Assembly (NCBI RefSeq): GCF_900143055.1
Contig: NZ_FRCW01000007.1
Location: 1 to 64,000, forward strand
Length of the DNA stretch: 64,000 bases
From: Fibrobacter sp. UWR3
GTDB taxonomy: Bacteria; Fibrobacterota; Fibrobacteria; Fibrobacterales; Fibrobacteraceae
Direction of reading: 5' to 3'
Shown here piece by piece: positions 24,202-33,208 of the stretch (its first letter is position 1; the number at the start of each line of letters is the position of its first letter). The notes beneath the pieces were generated by a model, which worked only from the letters and a program-made list of their open reading frames with translations, searched no databases and was not told the origin of the DNA. The translations under genes and the position numbers were made by a program.

Positions 24202-25293
24202 ATGGCAAAGAAGGTAGCAGTCGGACTTTCCGGCGGAGTGGATTCCGCCCTCGCCGCTTTCCTACTAAAACAGCAGGGTTACGAGGTCATCGGCATGACG
24301 ATGGCCACATGGGACGGTTCCATCGACATGCCGCACGTGGAAGGCCGCGAGGGCTGCTTCGGCCCGGGCGAGGATGCGAGCATCGCCGAGGCGAAGACGG
24401 TCGCCGACCGGCTCGGTATCCCGCACCACGTGGTACGCATCTCCGAAGACTACAAGCGTGAAGTTCTCGACTACTTCCGTGCCGAATACCGCGCCGGACG
24501 CACGCCGAACCCGTGCGTGCGCTGCAACCAGTTCATCAAGTTCGGCGCGCTCCAGACGGCGGCCCGCCGCATGGGAATCGCGTTCGACTACTTCGCCACC
24601 GGGCACTACGCCCGACTCGATTTCAAGAACCCCGACGTTCCCTTCCTGTACGCGGCGCTCGACCACGGCAAGGACCAGACGTACTTCCTCTCGCGCCTCA
24701 CCGCAGAGCAGCTCTCGACGGTCATGTTCCCGCTGGGCGGCATGACGAAGGTCCAGGTGAAGGAACTCGCAAAGGATATCGGCTGGATAGATTTCGCCAC
24801 CAAGAAAGAGAGCATGGACTTCCTCGAGTGCGGGGACTATTCCGTACTGTTCGACGAGTCCGACAACGTGCCCGGCGACTTCGTGGACCTGCAGGGCAAG
24901 GTGCTGGGCAGGCACAGGGGAATCATCCACTACACCATCGGGCAGCGCAAGGGCCTCAACATTGGCGGGCAGCCCGAGCCGCTCTTCGTGGTGGCGATAG
25001 ACGTGAAGAAGAACCAGGTGGTTCTCGGGCCCCGCAGCACGCTCGACTGCACGGCGGTCGAGGGCACGGAACTCAACCTGATGGTATCGGAATCCTCCCC
25101 GCTCCTGAAGGGCGAACTCACCGCGCATATCCGTCTCGGGCACAAGGGCACCCCCGCCCGCATCGAGGCGCTCGACACGCAGAAGGGGTTCATCCGCGTG
25201 CGGTTCGACGAACCGCAGTTCGCCTCCGCACCCGGCCAGATTCTCGTGCTGTACGCCGACTCGGGCGTGGTCGCCTCCGCCATCATCGCCTAG
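24202..25293 (+). CDS. mnmA: tRNA-specific 2-thiouridylase MnmA
   Basis: This 363-residue enzyme inserts sulfur at U34 of tRNA-Lys/Glu/Gln using ATP and a persulfide relay. The PP-loop GLSGGVDS (residues 8-15) is intact. The first catalytic cysteine lies in NPCVRCN (C105 or C108). The second is in ESMDFLECGDY (C210), shifted compared with the E. coli-type ICFI motif; this variant is seen in an MnmA subgroup. GIIHYTIGQRKGL and the C-terminal beta-barrel are typical. It starts 37 bp after nadA and may be co-transcribed. Confidence 0.95.
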   Translation: MAKKVAVGLSGGVDSALAAFLLKQQGYEVIGMTMATWDGSIDMPHVEGREGCFGPGEDASIAEAKTVADRLGIPHHVVRISEDYKREVLDYFRAEYRAGRTPNPCVRCNQFIKFGALQTAARRMGIAFDYFATGHYARLDFKNPDVPFLYAALDHGKDQTYFLSRLTAEQLSTVMFPLGGMTKVQVKELAKDIGWIDFATKKESMDFLECGDYSVLFDESDNVPGDFVDLQGKVLGRHRGIIHYTIGQRKGLNIGGQPEPLFVVAIDVKKNQVVLGPRSTLDCTAVEGTELNLMVSESSPLLKGELTAHIRLGHKGTPARIEALDTQKGFIRVRFDEPQFASAPGQILVLYADSGVVASAIIA

Positions 25294-25415
25294 GCCGCCC
25301 GCGACCCACCCGCACAATTCGCCCTCTTTTCTAAAAAATTACGTGCCGTAGGCCAAAAATCATAATAGATTTTACATGTAGATTTTCCCGGACCTAGGTT
25401 CCCGAGGTTTATTCG

Positions 25416-27551
25416 ATGAAACTGTTATCGATACTGAAATCAAAGGACTTGCACTATGCCGTGGCGCTTATCACCATCGCGTTCCTCGTCAACATAATCC
25501 CCTCCAAGATAGCGATTGCGCTCGGAATCCCCGTCTTCATCGATTCCATCGGCACAATCCTCGCCGGTATGCTCGGCGGCACGCTCCCCGCGGTTATCGT
25601 GGGCTTCTGCTCCAACGCGTTCAACAGCATATCCGACCTCCCCACGCTCTACTACGGCATCATCAGCATCCTCATCGGCGCGATGGCCGCCATATTCCAG
25701 CAGAAGGGCTACTTCAGGACACTCCCCAAGATAATCGTCACGGTGCTCATGTTCGCCATCCTCGGCGGCGTACTCGGGTCCGTCCTCACCTATTTCCTCT
25801 ACGGCTACGATTTCGGCGAAGGCGTCTCGGCCCCGTTCGCCATCGGCATCCACGAGCACCTCGGGCTTTCCAAGTTCACCTCGCAGCTCGTCGCCGACTT
25901 CATCATTGATGTCATCGACAAGATATTCGTCGTCGCCACGGTCATCATCACCTACCACAAGATTCCGCTGCACATAAAGACGCACTGCAGCAGGGTTTTC
26001 CTCTTCGACCCGAACCCCGTCGCCCAACTCGAAGCGGACGGCACGCGCGCCATCAAGCATTCTCTCCTGCGCAGGGTGGTCGTCATTGTCATAACGGCAG
26101 AAATCCTACTCGGTGTGCTGGCGAGTATCACGGGTTTTGTCCTCTACCGGCAGCAGTCCATCGAGAAATTCACCGACATCGCGCACGGCCTTACCGAGGC
26201 GGCATCCGTCGCCGTCGATACTTAGCGGATAGACGAGTTCATCGAGAAGGGCCGCAAAGCGGAGGGCTACATCGACATAGAACAGAAACTCTACAAGATG
26301 AGGGACGGGTTCCCGCAGGCGCTTTACCTGTACGTCTACCGCATACAGCCGGACGGCTGCCACGTGGTGTTCGATCTCGACACCAAGGACGGCGAGAAGG
26401 CGAGCCAGCCTGGCGACCTCATCGACTTCGACCCGAGTTTCGAGCCGTTCCTGCCGCAACTGCTCAAGGGCGAACCCATCGAGCCAATCATCTCCGACGA
26501 CCAGTACGGCTGGCTCCTCACGGTCTACAAGCCGCTCAAGAACTCTTCCGGAAAGACGGTCGCCTACATCGCCGCCGACATTTCCATGGGCGAAATCATC
26601 ACCGACCAGGCGGAATTCTTCATCAAGCTCCTTTCGATGTTCTTCGGCGTATCCATCCTCATCATGAGCATCATGCTCGAGTTCGTGAACAGGAGAATCG
26701 TGCACCCGGTGAACCGCATGGCATCGGCCGCGATTCACTTCGCCTACAACATGGAACAGGACCGTGCAAACGACATGCGCGAAATCAAGAGTCTCAACAT
26801 CCACACCTCCGACGAAATCGAACACCTCTACAAGGCGTTCACCAAGACGTGCATGGATTCCATCGGGTTCATCAACAGGCTCGAGGCCGCCGCCGAACGC
26901 ATCCAGCACATGCAGGACGAAATTATTATCAACTTCGCCGAAATGGTGGAGGCGCGCGACACGAGCACCGGCAACCACATCAAAAAAACCGCGTTCTACG
27001 TGGAAGCCATCGCGCGCGAACTCCTCAAGGAAGGCAAGTACAGCGACGTGCTCGACGAGAAGTACATCGAGAAGCTCAAGCGTTCCGCGCCTCTGCACGA
27101 CATCGGCAAGATTGCCGTTTCCGACCTGATTCTGAACAAGCCGGGCAAGCTTACCGACGACGAATTCGCCATCATGAAGAGCCACACCACCGAGGGTACA
27201 AACATCCTCGCGAAAATCGAGGCGAACACCAACGACACGATGGACTACAACTACCTGAAGGAATCCATGGAGATGGCGCACTACCACCACGAAAAGTGGG
27301 ACGGCACCGGATACCCCACGGGAATCAAGGGCGAGGAAATCCCGCTGTCGGCGCGCATCATGGCGGTCGCGGACGTGTTCGACGCCCTCGTGGCCGAGCG
27401 TGTGTACAAGAAGCCGTTCACCTACGAGAAGGCGATGGCAATCATCACGGAAGGCGCAGGCAAGCACTTCGACCCCACGGTGGTGGAAGCATTCACGAAG
27501 ATCTCGCAGAAACTCTACGACGAACGCACTACGCTGAACAACAAGGTGTAG
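25416..27551 (+). pseudogene. HD-GYP membrane phosphodiesterase gene interrupted by an in-frame amber codon
   Basis: Two open frames (25416-26225 and 26298-27551) are in the same reading frame, split only by TAG at 26223-26225. Translation continues smoothly after it (RIDEFIEKGRKAEGY). The whole would be about 710 residues: six or so N-terminal membrane segments (residues 10-180), another segment near 225-245, a periplasmic sensor loop, a membrane segment near 405-425, a HAMP-like linker, and a C-terminal HD-GYP domain with HDIGK (about residue 562) and HHEKWDGTGYP (about 627). HD-GYP enzymes hydrolyse cyclic-di-GMP. CAG-to-TAG is a likely single change. It could be a pseudogene, a readthrough case or a sequencing error; the C-terminal part could start at 26298. 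Confidence 0.8.
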
Positions 27552-27615
27552 TGCCAAGGCCCGGTAACAGCCCCCCGAAAGAACAATGCAGTAATCCTGC
27601 AGGACTACGCGAAGG

Positions 27616-28737
27616 CTAGTAGTTCACTGCCGCGTAGAAGTTGAACGCACCGAACACCTGGTCGTTGAAGAACCCGTCCTCGACGGCATCGTACGATGCG
27701 CCCAGTTCAACCTGGTACTTGCAGTAACGGCAAATCACGAGGCCCGCATCAACATCGCCCGCGAGGTTTATCGCGAACTTGTCCGCAAACTTGCTGTAAT
27801 GGTCGTCGTACTGCATGCCAAGCCCTATATGGGCGCCAATGAACGGAGACACGAACGCGCTGAACATGTAGATGCGGAAACCGAACATGGTCATGTAGCG
27901 CCAGCCCCAGTTGTGCCAGGCGTCACCGTAGTTGAATCCTAATAGATTCGAGTAGTTGAAAGCGAGCGTTCCGCCAAAGTCAATGATACCACCCCGACGG
28001 ATGAGCAGCGCCTTGCTAAAATCGCGGTCAGGATTCGCATCCTCGTCCTCCCAGTTGTACCAGATGGACATGCCCACGCCGTAGCTCTTCAGCACGCGGG
28101 TCGCATGCTTCTCGTAATCGCTCAGTTCCGCGTTGTCTATCATGGAAAGCGTCCGCGTACCGAGTTCCTCGGCGTTCACGTCCTTAGGGGCAACCACACC
28201 CGAAATCACCCAGTTGCCTTTTTCGGTCACGATAACGAAGGTGCACTTGTTCTTGATGCTGTCGCTCATGCAAACGTGCCCGCGGTTCGCGGTGCGCACG
28301 ACGCCCCCAATCGTAGCTGCCGCAGACGAATCGCCCGCAGGGGCCTTGAAATCCAGCATTTCCTTTTCGAGCATCTTCCAGAGTTTCACGGAATCCGGGT
28401 CGGCAGGGTCGTAGTCCTTTACGCCATCGGTCCTGAGTTTCTGCGGGGTAGTCGCCGAAACCGAGACGCTCACGCGGCCCGAGTCGCGGTAGAACGTCAC
28501 CACCTTCGAATCGGCGTCCTCGTACAGTTCAAGCGCGCTCCATCCGGTATCGGCAAGCGCAATCTTCATGGGCTCGGGCGAACGAATCATGTAGTTGCCG
28601 AACACGCGCGTGAACGTCATGTTCATGGCAGGCGCCGCATCTTCTTTAGGCGTGAACCGGAATAAACCCGCACAGCCTTCGAGCACAGTCGAAAGCACAA
28701 GTAAAAATGCAAGCAAGGGCATGGTCAGTCTATTCAT
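27616..28737 (-). CDS. Lipoprotein with C-terminal porin-like domain (paralogue of 20337-21317)
   Basis: This 373-residue protein has a lipoprotein signal ending VLEGC. Residues about 35-215 form a soluble domain (YMIRSPEPMKIALADTGWSALELYED...). The C-terminal part from about 220 is barrel-like, ending FNFYAAVNY, and matches the C-terminus of the protein at 20337-21317. The start at 28737 overlaps the upstream stop by 8 bp (GATGAATAG), indicating translational coupling. It is the third gene of a FecR, DUF4328-like, porin-like operon. Function unknown. Confidence 0.7.
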   Translation of the reverse strand: MNRLTMPLLAFLLVLSTVLEGCAGLFRFTPKEDAAPAMNMTFTRVFGNYMIRSPEPMKIALADTGWSALELYEDADSKVVTFYRDSGRVSVSVSATTPQKLRTDGVKDYDPADPDSVKLWKMLEKEMLDFKAPAGDSSAAATIGGVVRTANRGHVCMSDSIKNKCTFVIVTEKGNWVISGVVAPKDVNAEELGTRTLSMIDNAELSDYEKHATRVLKSYGVGMSIWYNWEDEDANPDRDFSKALLIRRGGIIDFGGTLAFNYSNLLGFNYGDAWHNWGWRYMTMFGFRIYMFSAFVSPFIGAHIGLGMQYDDHYSKFADKFAINLAGDVDAGLVICRYCKYQVELGASYDAVEDGFFNDQVFGAFNFYAAVNY

Positions 28738-29473
28738 CGAATTTCGCCTCCTGGATTTCGCGCGCCGCCTTCTCGATTTCGCGCTCGCGCAAGACCTCGT
28801 CCACCTTCGCGCGCAGGACATCTTCCTCGTGAAGTTTGTAGAGCATGTTTCCCTGCTCCACGCAGGGGCGCAACACGCGCAAGTAGCTCACCATAAGCCC
28901 GACCATCGCGGCACATGCCGCAAAACAGCCAGACCAGGAATCTGCAATCTCGGCGAATGCCACCACGATGCCGACAAGAATGAAGGCAAGGAAAATAACG
29001 AGGTCGCGCCCGGTCACGGGCGTGTATTGAATACCGCGCCCGTCAAGCAGCTTCTGTTGCCGCCGTGCGATATCGCGCAAGATGAACACATCGAAAATAT
29101 GCCCGATGTAGGGGAGGAGCACCGAACAAACAACCGCAACGTTCGGAGAGAAGGTCGTCGTCGTGAGGCAGCGCAAGTTCCTTATGGCACGGTAAAGCCA
29201 CAATATCCAGTAGACGAAAAAAAGCCAGAACACGACAAAGCATACGGCCATAGTTCCAATCATCGGAACCAAGGCTGCCAAGAACAGATAGTAGAGATGC
29301 CGGGCGGTATCCGCATCCGTCACGGCCCCGCTCGCCATATAGCCCGTAACCTGGATGACGGTATTGCACAGCACCAGGAATACGACGATAATGATATACA
29401 AGAATTTCAGGAAGAACATGGCGCGTGCGCCGCGCCGGGAATTATCTTCCAGACGCACGCTACCTGAACTCAT
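28730..29473 (-). CDS. DUF4328-like multi-pass membrane protein
   Basis: This 247-residue protein has about five hydrophobic segments (residues 20-45, 65-92, 110-130, 158-175, 182-198). The middle block WLYRAIRNLRCLTTTTFSPNVAVVCSVLLPYIGHIFD resembles DUF4328 (W-x-x-R-A-x-x-N-L...SP...V...P). The C-terminus is a charged helix, probably a coiled coil. Its start overlaps the FecR gene stop by 14 bp and its own stop overlaps the next start by 8 bp, so the three genes form a tightly coupled operon. Function unknown. Confidence 0.75.
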   Translation of the reverse strand: MSSGSVRLEDNSRRGARAMFFLKFLYIIIVVFLVLCNTVIQVTGYMASGAVTDADTARHLYYLFLAALVPMIGTMAVCFVVFWLFFVYWILWLYRAIRNLRCLTTTTFSPNVAVVCSVLLPYIGHIFDVFILRDIARRQQKLLDGRGIQYTPVTGRDLVIFLAFILVGIVVAFAEIADSWSGCFAACAAMVGLMVSYLRVLRPCVEQGNMLYKLHEEDVLRAKVDEVLREREIEKAAREIQEAKFDE

Positions 29474-30971
29474 ACACCTTGGTCGCGAGCACGGTCTCGC
29501 CGCTAAGCATGCTGACCTTGATCTTCACTGTGGTCATCTTACCGCGCTGAATCTGCACCGTGGCGCTGTAGCCGATACCCGTTTCGGAGGGCACGTACTT
29601 CGTCTCGTACGTCTTGCCGCCAACACTGACCTCGACCGACTTGATCTGTGCGGGGTCGTTGTTCACGATGTGCTCCACGTCGAACAGGAGCTCGGGGTAG
29701 AGCGAGGCTCCCTGCGAAACCTTCTTCTTGAAGACTTCCTTCGCACCGCCGCGCACCTTCACCTTCACGCCCGTCTTGGGGAAGCAAGCGAACTCGCGCT
29801 CGATGCTGGCATCGACACCTTCCACGTTCTCGGGCACGAACTTGTACTTGAACGTACCCGGCAACAGCTTGAAAGTTGCCGCGCAGTCCCTATCCAGCGT
29901 GACTTCCTTGAGGAGGCTGTCGTGCGCAAAGATAGAGAGCTTGCCCTCGTTGTCCCTGAACCCGGACGTGGTGTAGAGCACCTCGCACTTGGTCACGTCG
30001 GACTTGATAACCTTCACGCTGCGGTCGAACCTGTAGACAAACGAAATGTTGCCACATACAAACGAATTGTGTTCGGCAGTGCATATCGCCTCGAACTTCT
30101 TCGGACCAAGCGCGGCACGGCTCCAGGTGGGCACAAAGCGCATGCGCTTGCCGTCGGAGGTGTAGCGTTCGGGGCCAATCGCCACCTGCATGCCTTCGGT
30201 ACAGGTCGCAAAGATTTCGATGCTGTCGGCGTTCACCAGCGTGGGAACGGGCTCGAACCGGCATTCGTACTTGGACCGCAGGTCCTCATTGCGCTTCTCG
30301 ATAGTCTCGTCGATTTCCTTCGCCTGCTTCTGGATATCCTCGACGGACTTCGTCGTATCGTCCACGGCCTCGCTTATCTTCTTCGCGAAGTCCGGATCGC
30401 CCGCATTCTTCGCCTCGACAACCACGGGCGGCTTGCCCTTGCGGAAGGCGACAAACTGCTGCGCGTGAACCGCGACTTCCTGGCCGTCCTGTTCCATCAC
30501 CATCTCGCCCGAGTTGAGCGAACCGAACGACTGCCCGCCGTTGGTCACGCCGATGGTGCCGTCCGTACCGCGAATCGATGCGGTCATGGTCCCGGTCTTG
30601 AACTTGAACTGGCTCTTCTTGCCGGTCTGCTTCTGCGCGTTGAAGCGCAATAGGCCCTTCTTGATATTGACTTCGGAAATCTGCGAATCCTTGATGAACA
30701 GCACCTGCGTAAACTCGACAAGCGCGTTCTCCTCGATGGAAATCGTGCTGCCCTCGGGCATCGAGATGAGCACGCCGGATTCCACATCCGTCTGGATGAG
30801 GTCCTTGTCCTGGACCTTTGCGCCTACGCGCAAGCTAGCCCAGTCGCCATTACCCTTCTTCTTGAACGAGACGTCGCCAAGAACAGAACGTACCTTGGCG
30901 CTCTGCGGGGCAGCCATCGTGAAGGTGACCGCCAAAACCACCCAAACCGTTAAGCTCCTGAATATAGACAT
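29460..30971 (-). CDS. FecR-domain exported protein
   Basis: This 503-residue protein has a signal peptide (ending TMAA), then a FecR domain: VRSVLGDVSFKKKG, DKDLIQTDVESGVLISMPEGSTISIEENALVEF and FKTGTMTASIRGTDG are typical. FecR domains sense periplasmic signals or bind wall glycans. A short coiled coil (about residues 205-235) and a C-terminal half with Ig-like beta repeats follow. The start at 30971 is chosen for AGAGG as SD and the signal peptide. It is first in a three-gene operon on the minus strand. Confidence 0.82.
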   Translation of the reverse strand: MSIFRSLTVWVVLAVTFTMAAPQSAKVRSVLGDVSFKKKGNGDWASLRVGAKVQDKDLIQTDVESGVLISMPEGSTISIEENALVEFTQVLFIKDSQISEVNIKKGLLRFNAQKQTGKKSQFKFKTGTMTASIRGTDGTIGVTNGGQSFGSLNSGEMVMEQDGQEVAVHAQQFVAFRKGKPPVVVEAKNAGDPDFAKKISEAVDDTTKSVEDIQKQAKEIDETIEKRNEDLRSKYECRFEPVPTLVNADSIEIFATCTEGMQVAIGPERYTSDGKRMRFVPTWSRAALGPKKFEAICTAEHNSFVCGNISFVYRFDRSVKVIKSDVTKCEVLYTTSGFRDNEGKLSIFAHDSLLKEVTLDRDCAATFKLLPGTFKYKFVPENVEGVDASIEREFACFPKTGVKVKVRGGAKEVFKKKVSQGASLYPELLFDVEHIVNNDPAQIKSVEVSVGGKTYETKYVPSETGIGYSATVQIQRGKMTTVKIKVSMLSGETVLATKVYEFR

Positions 30972-31441
30972 AGGACCTCTCGGAAACAAAAAACACTACG
31001 CCACAGGGCGCAACACAAACATAAATATAGACTATAATTTTCAAAAAAGCACGCGCCGCTTTATTCCAAAGCGGTATAATCAAGCCTATCACGGCGACAA
31101 TGCAATTCCGCGTGACGCGAACGACTACTTTTTTCCAGCAGTCGATTGCGGAATTGTCAAGTCATCCTGGCTCCGGGAAGGTCATATTTTCAACATGGCA
31201 TCCGTATACGTAACGTTAATTCAATGTTAATATTATGTTGATTTATGATTTGCGATAGTAATTCGTAATTTCCAAACCGCACAAGTTATCCACATGAGCA
31301 ACCCGCGTTTCACGTGAAACATCCCAAAAATTGAAATCAATCCAAAATTTATTCACGAATATAAAAGTCAACTTCTGCGCTTCCATGCATTTTGTTAATA
31401 GAATGTTTACAATATAATTAACAGAGCAAGGGCTTCTTACA
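30972..31441. other. Origin-side intergenic region with a DnaA box and a parS site
   Basis: No gene is supported. The region carries the FecR operon promoter (A/T-rich, TATATTTA near 31024-31031 on the minus strand), a perfect DnaA-box word TTATCCACA at 31286-31294, a parS palindrome at 31306-31321, and AT-rich sequence. Open frames here lack start signals. Confidence 0.55.
31306..31321. promoter_or_regulatory. parS site 1
   Basis: CGTTTCACGTGAAACA matches the parS consensus TGTTTCACGTGAAACA at 15 of 16 positions. ParB dimers load here. It is the most distal of five sites, about 5.7 kb from parB. Confidence 0.85.
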
Positions 31442-31446
31442 ATATA

Positions 31447-31478
31447 AAATGCCCCGACGATGAGGTCGTCGAGGCAAA
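31447..31478 (-). terminator. Terminator of the PNPOx-family gene
   Basis: GCC-CCGACGA-TGAG-GTCGTCG-AGGC (31451-31475) is a strong hairpin. On the minus strand it is followed by TTTTATATT, some 85 nt after the stop at 31561. On the plus strand AAATTTTT follows, so it may act in both directions. Confidence 0.75.
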
Positions 31479-31560
31479 TTTTTCTGCCAGCCGCGCCGTC
31501 CAAAAGATTTCGGGTCAAACCCGGAAGACGCGTGGAAGGTCTTTCTTGTAAAACAGGCGC

Positions 31561-31959
31561 CTAGAACTTCACGGTGCGGGGAGCCGCCGTAAAGCTGTAG
31601 AACGTAGCGGTCGCATCCTTGAAGTAGAGCGTCTCGGTGTTGTCGTCGTCGGGCGAGTACATCGACTTGAGCTCGGGGTAGTGCTCCAGCATGTCGACCT
31701 TCGGTTCGCGGCGGTCGTCGCGGACCAGGGTACCGGCAATGCGGACCCACTCGTTACCGGCCTTGTTCATGGCACAGATTTCGACCTTGCCGTTCTTCTG
31801 GATCTGCTTGGAGCAGTCCTTGGACTTGCCGGTCTGGATATAGAGCTTGCCCTCGAAAATGTTGGCAGTACCGAACGGGCGGACGCGCGGCTGGTCGCCG
31901 TCGGCCGTCGCGAGGAAATACGCACCGCATGCCTTGAGAAATTTTACGACTTCTTCCAT
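31561..31959 (-). CDS. Pyridoxamine 5'-phosphate oxidase family protein
   Basis: This 132-residue single-domain split-barrel protein has the family pattern: YFLATADGDQPRVRPFGTANIFEGKLYIQTGKSKDCSKQI, then EICAMNKAGNEWVRIAGTLVRDD. Small members of this family bind FMN or heme and reduce varied substrates; true PdxH function is unlikely at this length. The SD is AAAAGGAAAAG before the ATG. It is a single-gene unit with a terminator at 31447-31478. Confidence 0.88.
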   Translation of the reverse strand: MEEVVKFLKACGAYFLATADGDQPRVRPFGTANIFEGKLYIQTGKSKDCSKQIQKNGKVEICAMNKAGNEWVRIAGTLVRDDRREPKVDMLEHYPELKSMYSPDDDNTETLYFKDATATFYSFTAAPRTVKF

Positions 31960-32044
31960 TTTATTCTTTTCCTTTTAACGTTATATATATAATATACAAA
32001 AAGAAGATGTTTTCTTCGGTGTTTATTTCTTTAACATAACAAAA

Positions 32045-32428
32045 CTATTTCTTTATACAGAAATCCTTGCCGCATCTTTTCACAAAAAAATACTCTTCTT
32101 TGGACCCATAAGAAATTATGCAAGCCCCTTCCTCAGTCAATCTCAGATTACCCTTTTCCTTTTTGCACTTACCAGAGAATTTCGGTTCAATCGAAATAAA
32201 AACATCTTTAAACACAGTCGACGTATCGGTACCACATACATAAGTATCGATTCTATGCTGCACCATTTTGTACGAACATAAAGAATTTTCACACTTTCCC
32301 GCAGAAAAGGATGTGTCTATAATATTTTTTAGTATCCTTTTATTAGGGCAATCAAATTCTTTCCAAAACCCGTTTTCTGCACAAGCTATAGATGAAATAA
32401 TCAAAACGAATACGACAAGCCTATTCAT
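32045..32428 (-). CDS. Small exported cysteine-rich hypothetical protein
   Basis: This 127-residue product has a signal peptide (MNRLVVFVLIISSIACAENG) and seven cysteines in the mature part, suggesting disulfides in the periplasm. No family is recognised. The start at 32428 is preferred over ATG 32470 because it gives a signal peptide and has AGAGGG upstream. It follows the macro-domain gene on the same strand. AT-rich codon use suggests acquired DNA. Confidence 0.6.
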   Translation of the reverse strand: MNRLVVFVLIISSIACAENGFWKEFDCPNKRILKNIIDTSFSAGKCENSLCSYKMVQHRIDTYVCGTDTSTVFKDVFISIEPKFSGKCKKEKGNLRLTEEGACIISYGSKEEYFFVKRCGKDFCIKK

Positions 32429-32470
32429 CTGCAGCGCCCTCTGTAGTTTCTCTTTGAAGATATCATTCAC

Positions 32471-32971
32471 CTATTTCCGGTACGCGTCCCGATAAATTTT
32501 CAACATCTGTTCACCGAAACAGCAGAAGACCACCTTCTTGAGGCATTTTGCAGGGTACTTATCAACAGTTCGGATTGCAATCTCGGTAGCGGCCTCCCAG
32601 GGGTAGCCATAAACTCCACAAGAAATAGCAGGGAAGGCGACCGTCTCGCAGCCGTTCTCCTCGGCCAAATCGAGGCAACTTTTGTAGCAGGATTCCAGCA
32701 GTTCGGGTTCGCCGTGCAGGCCATCCCGGTAGATGGGGCCCGGAGTATGGATGACGAACTTTGCCGGAAGCCTGAACCCGGGGGTGATTTTCGCCTTGCC
32801 CGTCTCGCAACCGTTCAGGGGGATGCACGCCTGCAACAGTTCCGGACCTGCCGCCCGGTGGATTGCGCCGTCCACACCACCGCCACCCAGCAGGGAACAG
32901 TTCGCCGCATTCACGATGGCATCCACCGCAAGTTTAGTGATGTCGCCCTGGATAATCTCGATTTCTACCAT
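32471..32971 (-). CDS. Macro-domain protein (MacroD-type ADP-ribose deacylase)
   Basis: This 166-residue protein has the macro fold and catalytic features of O-acetyl-ADP-ribose deacetylases: [30 protein letters not shown] and the ISCGVYGYP loop. It likely hydrolyses O-acetyl-ADP-ribose or mono-ADP-ribosyl esters. The start at 32971 is chosen by the SD GGAGG; the ATG five codons upstream lies within or before that SD. An ADP-ribosylglycohydrolase is encoded at 51625-52440, so the window holds two ADP-ribose-processing enzymes. Confidence 0.92.
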   Translation of the reverse strand: MVEIEIIQGDITKLAVDAIVNAANCSLLGGGGVDGAIHRAAGPELLQACIPLNGCETGKAKITPGFRLPAKFVIHTPGPIYRDGLHGEPELLESCYKSCLDLAEENGCETVAFPAISCGVYGYPWEAATEIAIRTVDKYPAKCLKKVVFCCFGEQMLKIYRDAYRK

Positions 32972-33144
32972 ATAGGCCTCCGGCATAAATATACTATTTA
33001 TACCACATGATAAGCAGAACCGTTATGAAAATTGCCGCGATGAGGGAACACATGGGAACCTCCCTGGAATGGTCCTGCCGGCAATATATAAACATTTGAT
33101 GACAAAGAATGTCAATAATAAAAAAATATCTCAAATAAACGAAT

Positions 33145-33171
33145 TTTTCGCGAAAACTGAATATATATTTG
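33145..33171 (+). promoter_or_regulatory. Promoter with palindromic operator before the secreted protein gene
   Basis: TATATTTG (33164-33171) is a perfect TAnnTTTG box. A perfect 12-bp palindrome TTTTCGCGAAAA lies 7 nt upstream, in the spacer/-35 region, where a repressor or activator could act. Confidence 0.5.
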
Positions 33172-33208
33172 GGTATCAGGGATTAAGCCCTCCTTAAAAG
33201 GAGAAAAT

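Noticed and set aside
31243-31518. 91-codon minus-strand frame across parS 1
   Set aside because: It spans a terminator hairpin, a DnaA box and parS, and lacks an SD.
33007-33099. 30-codon frame [12 protein letters not shown]...
   Set aside because: No SD, no promoter box at a suitable distance and no recognisable peptide type.
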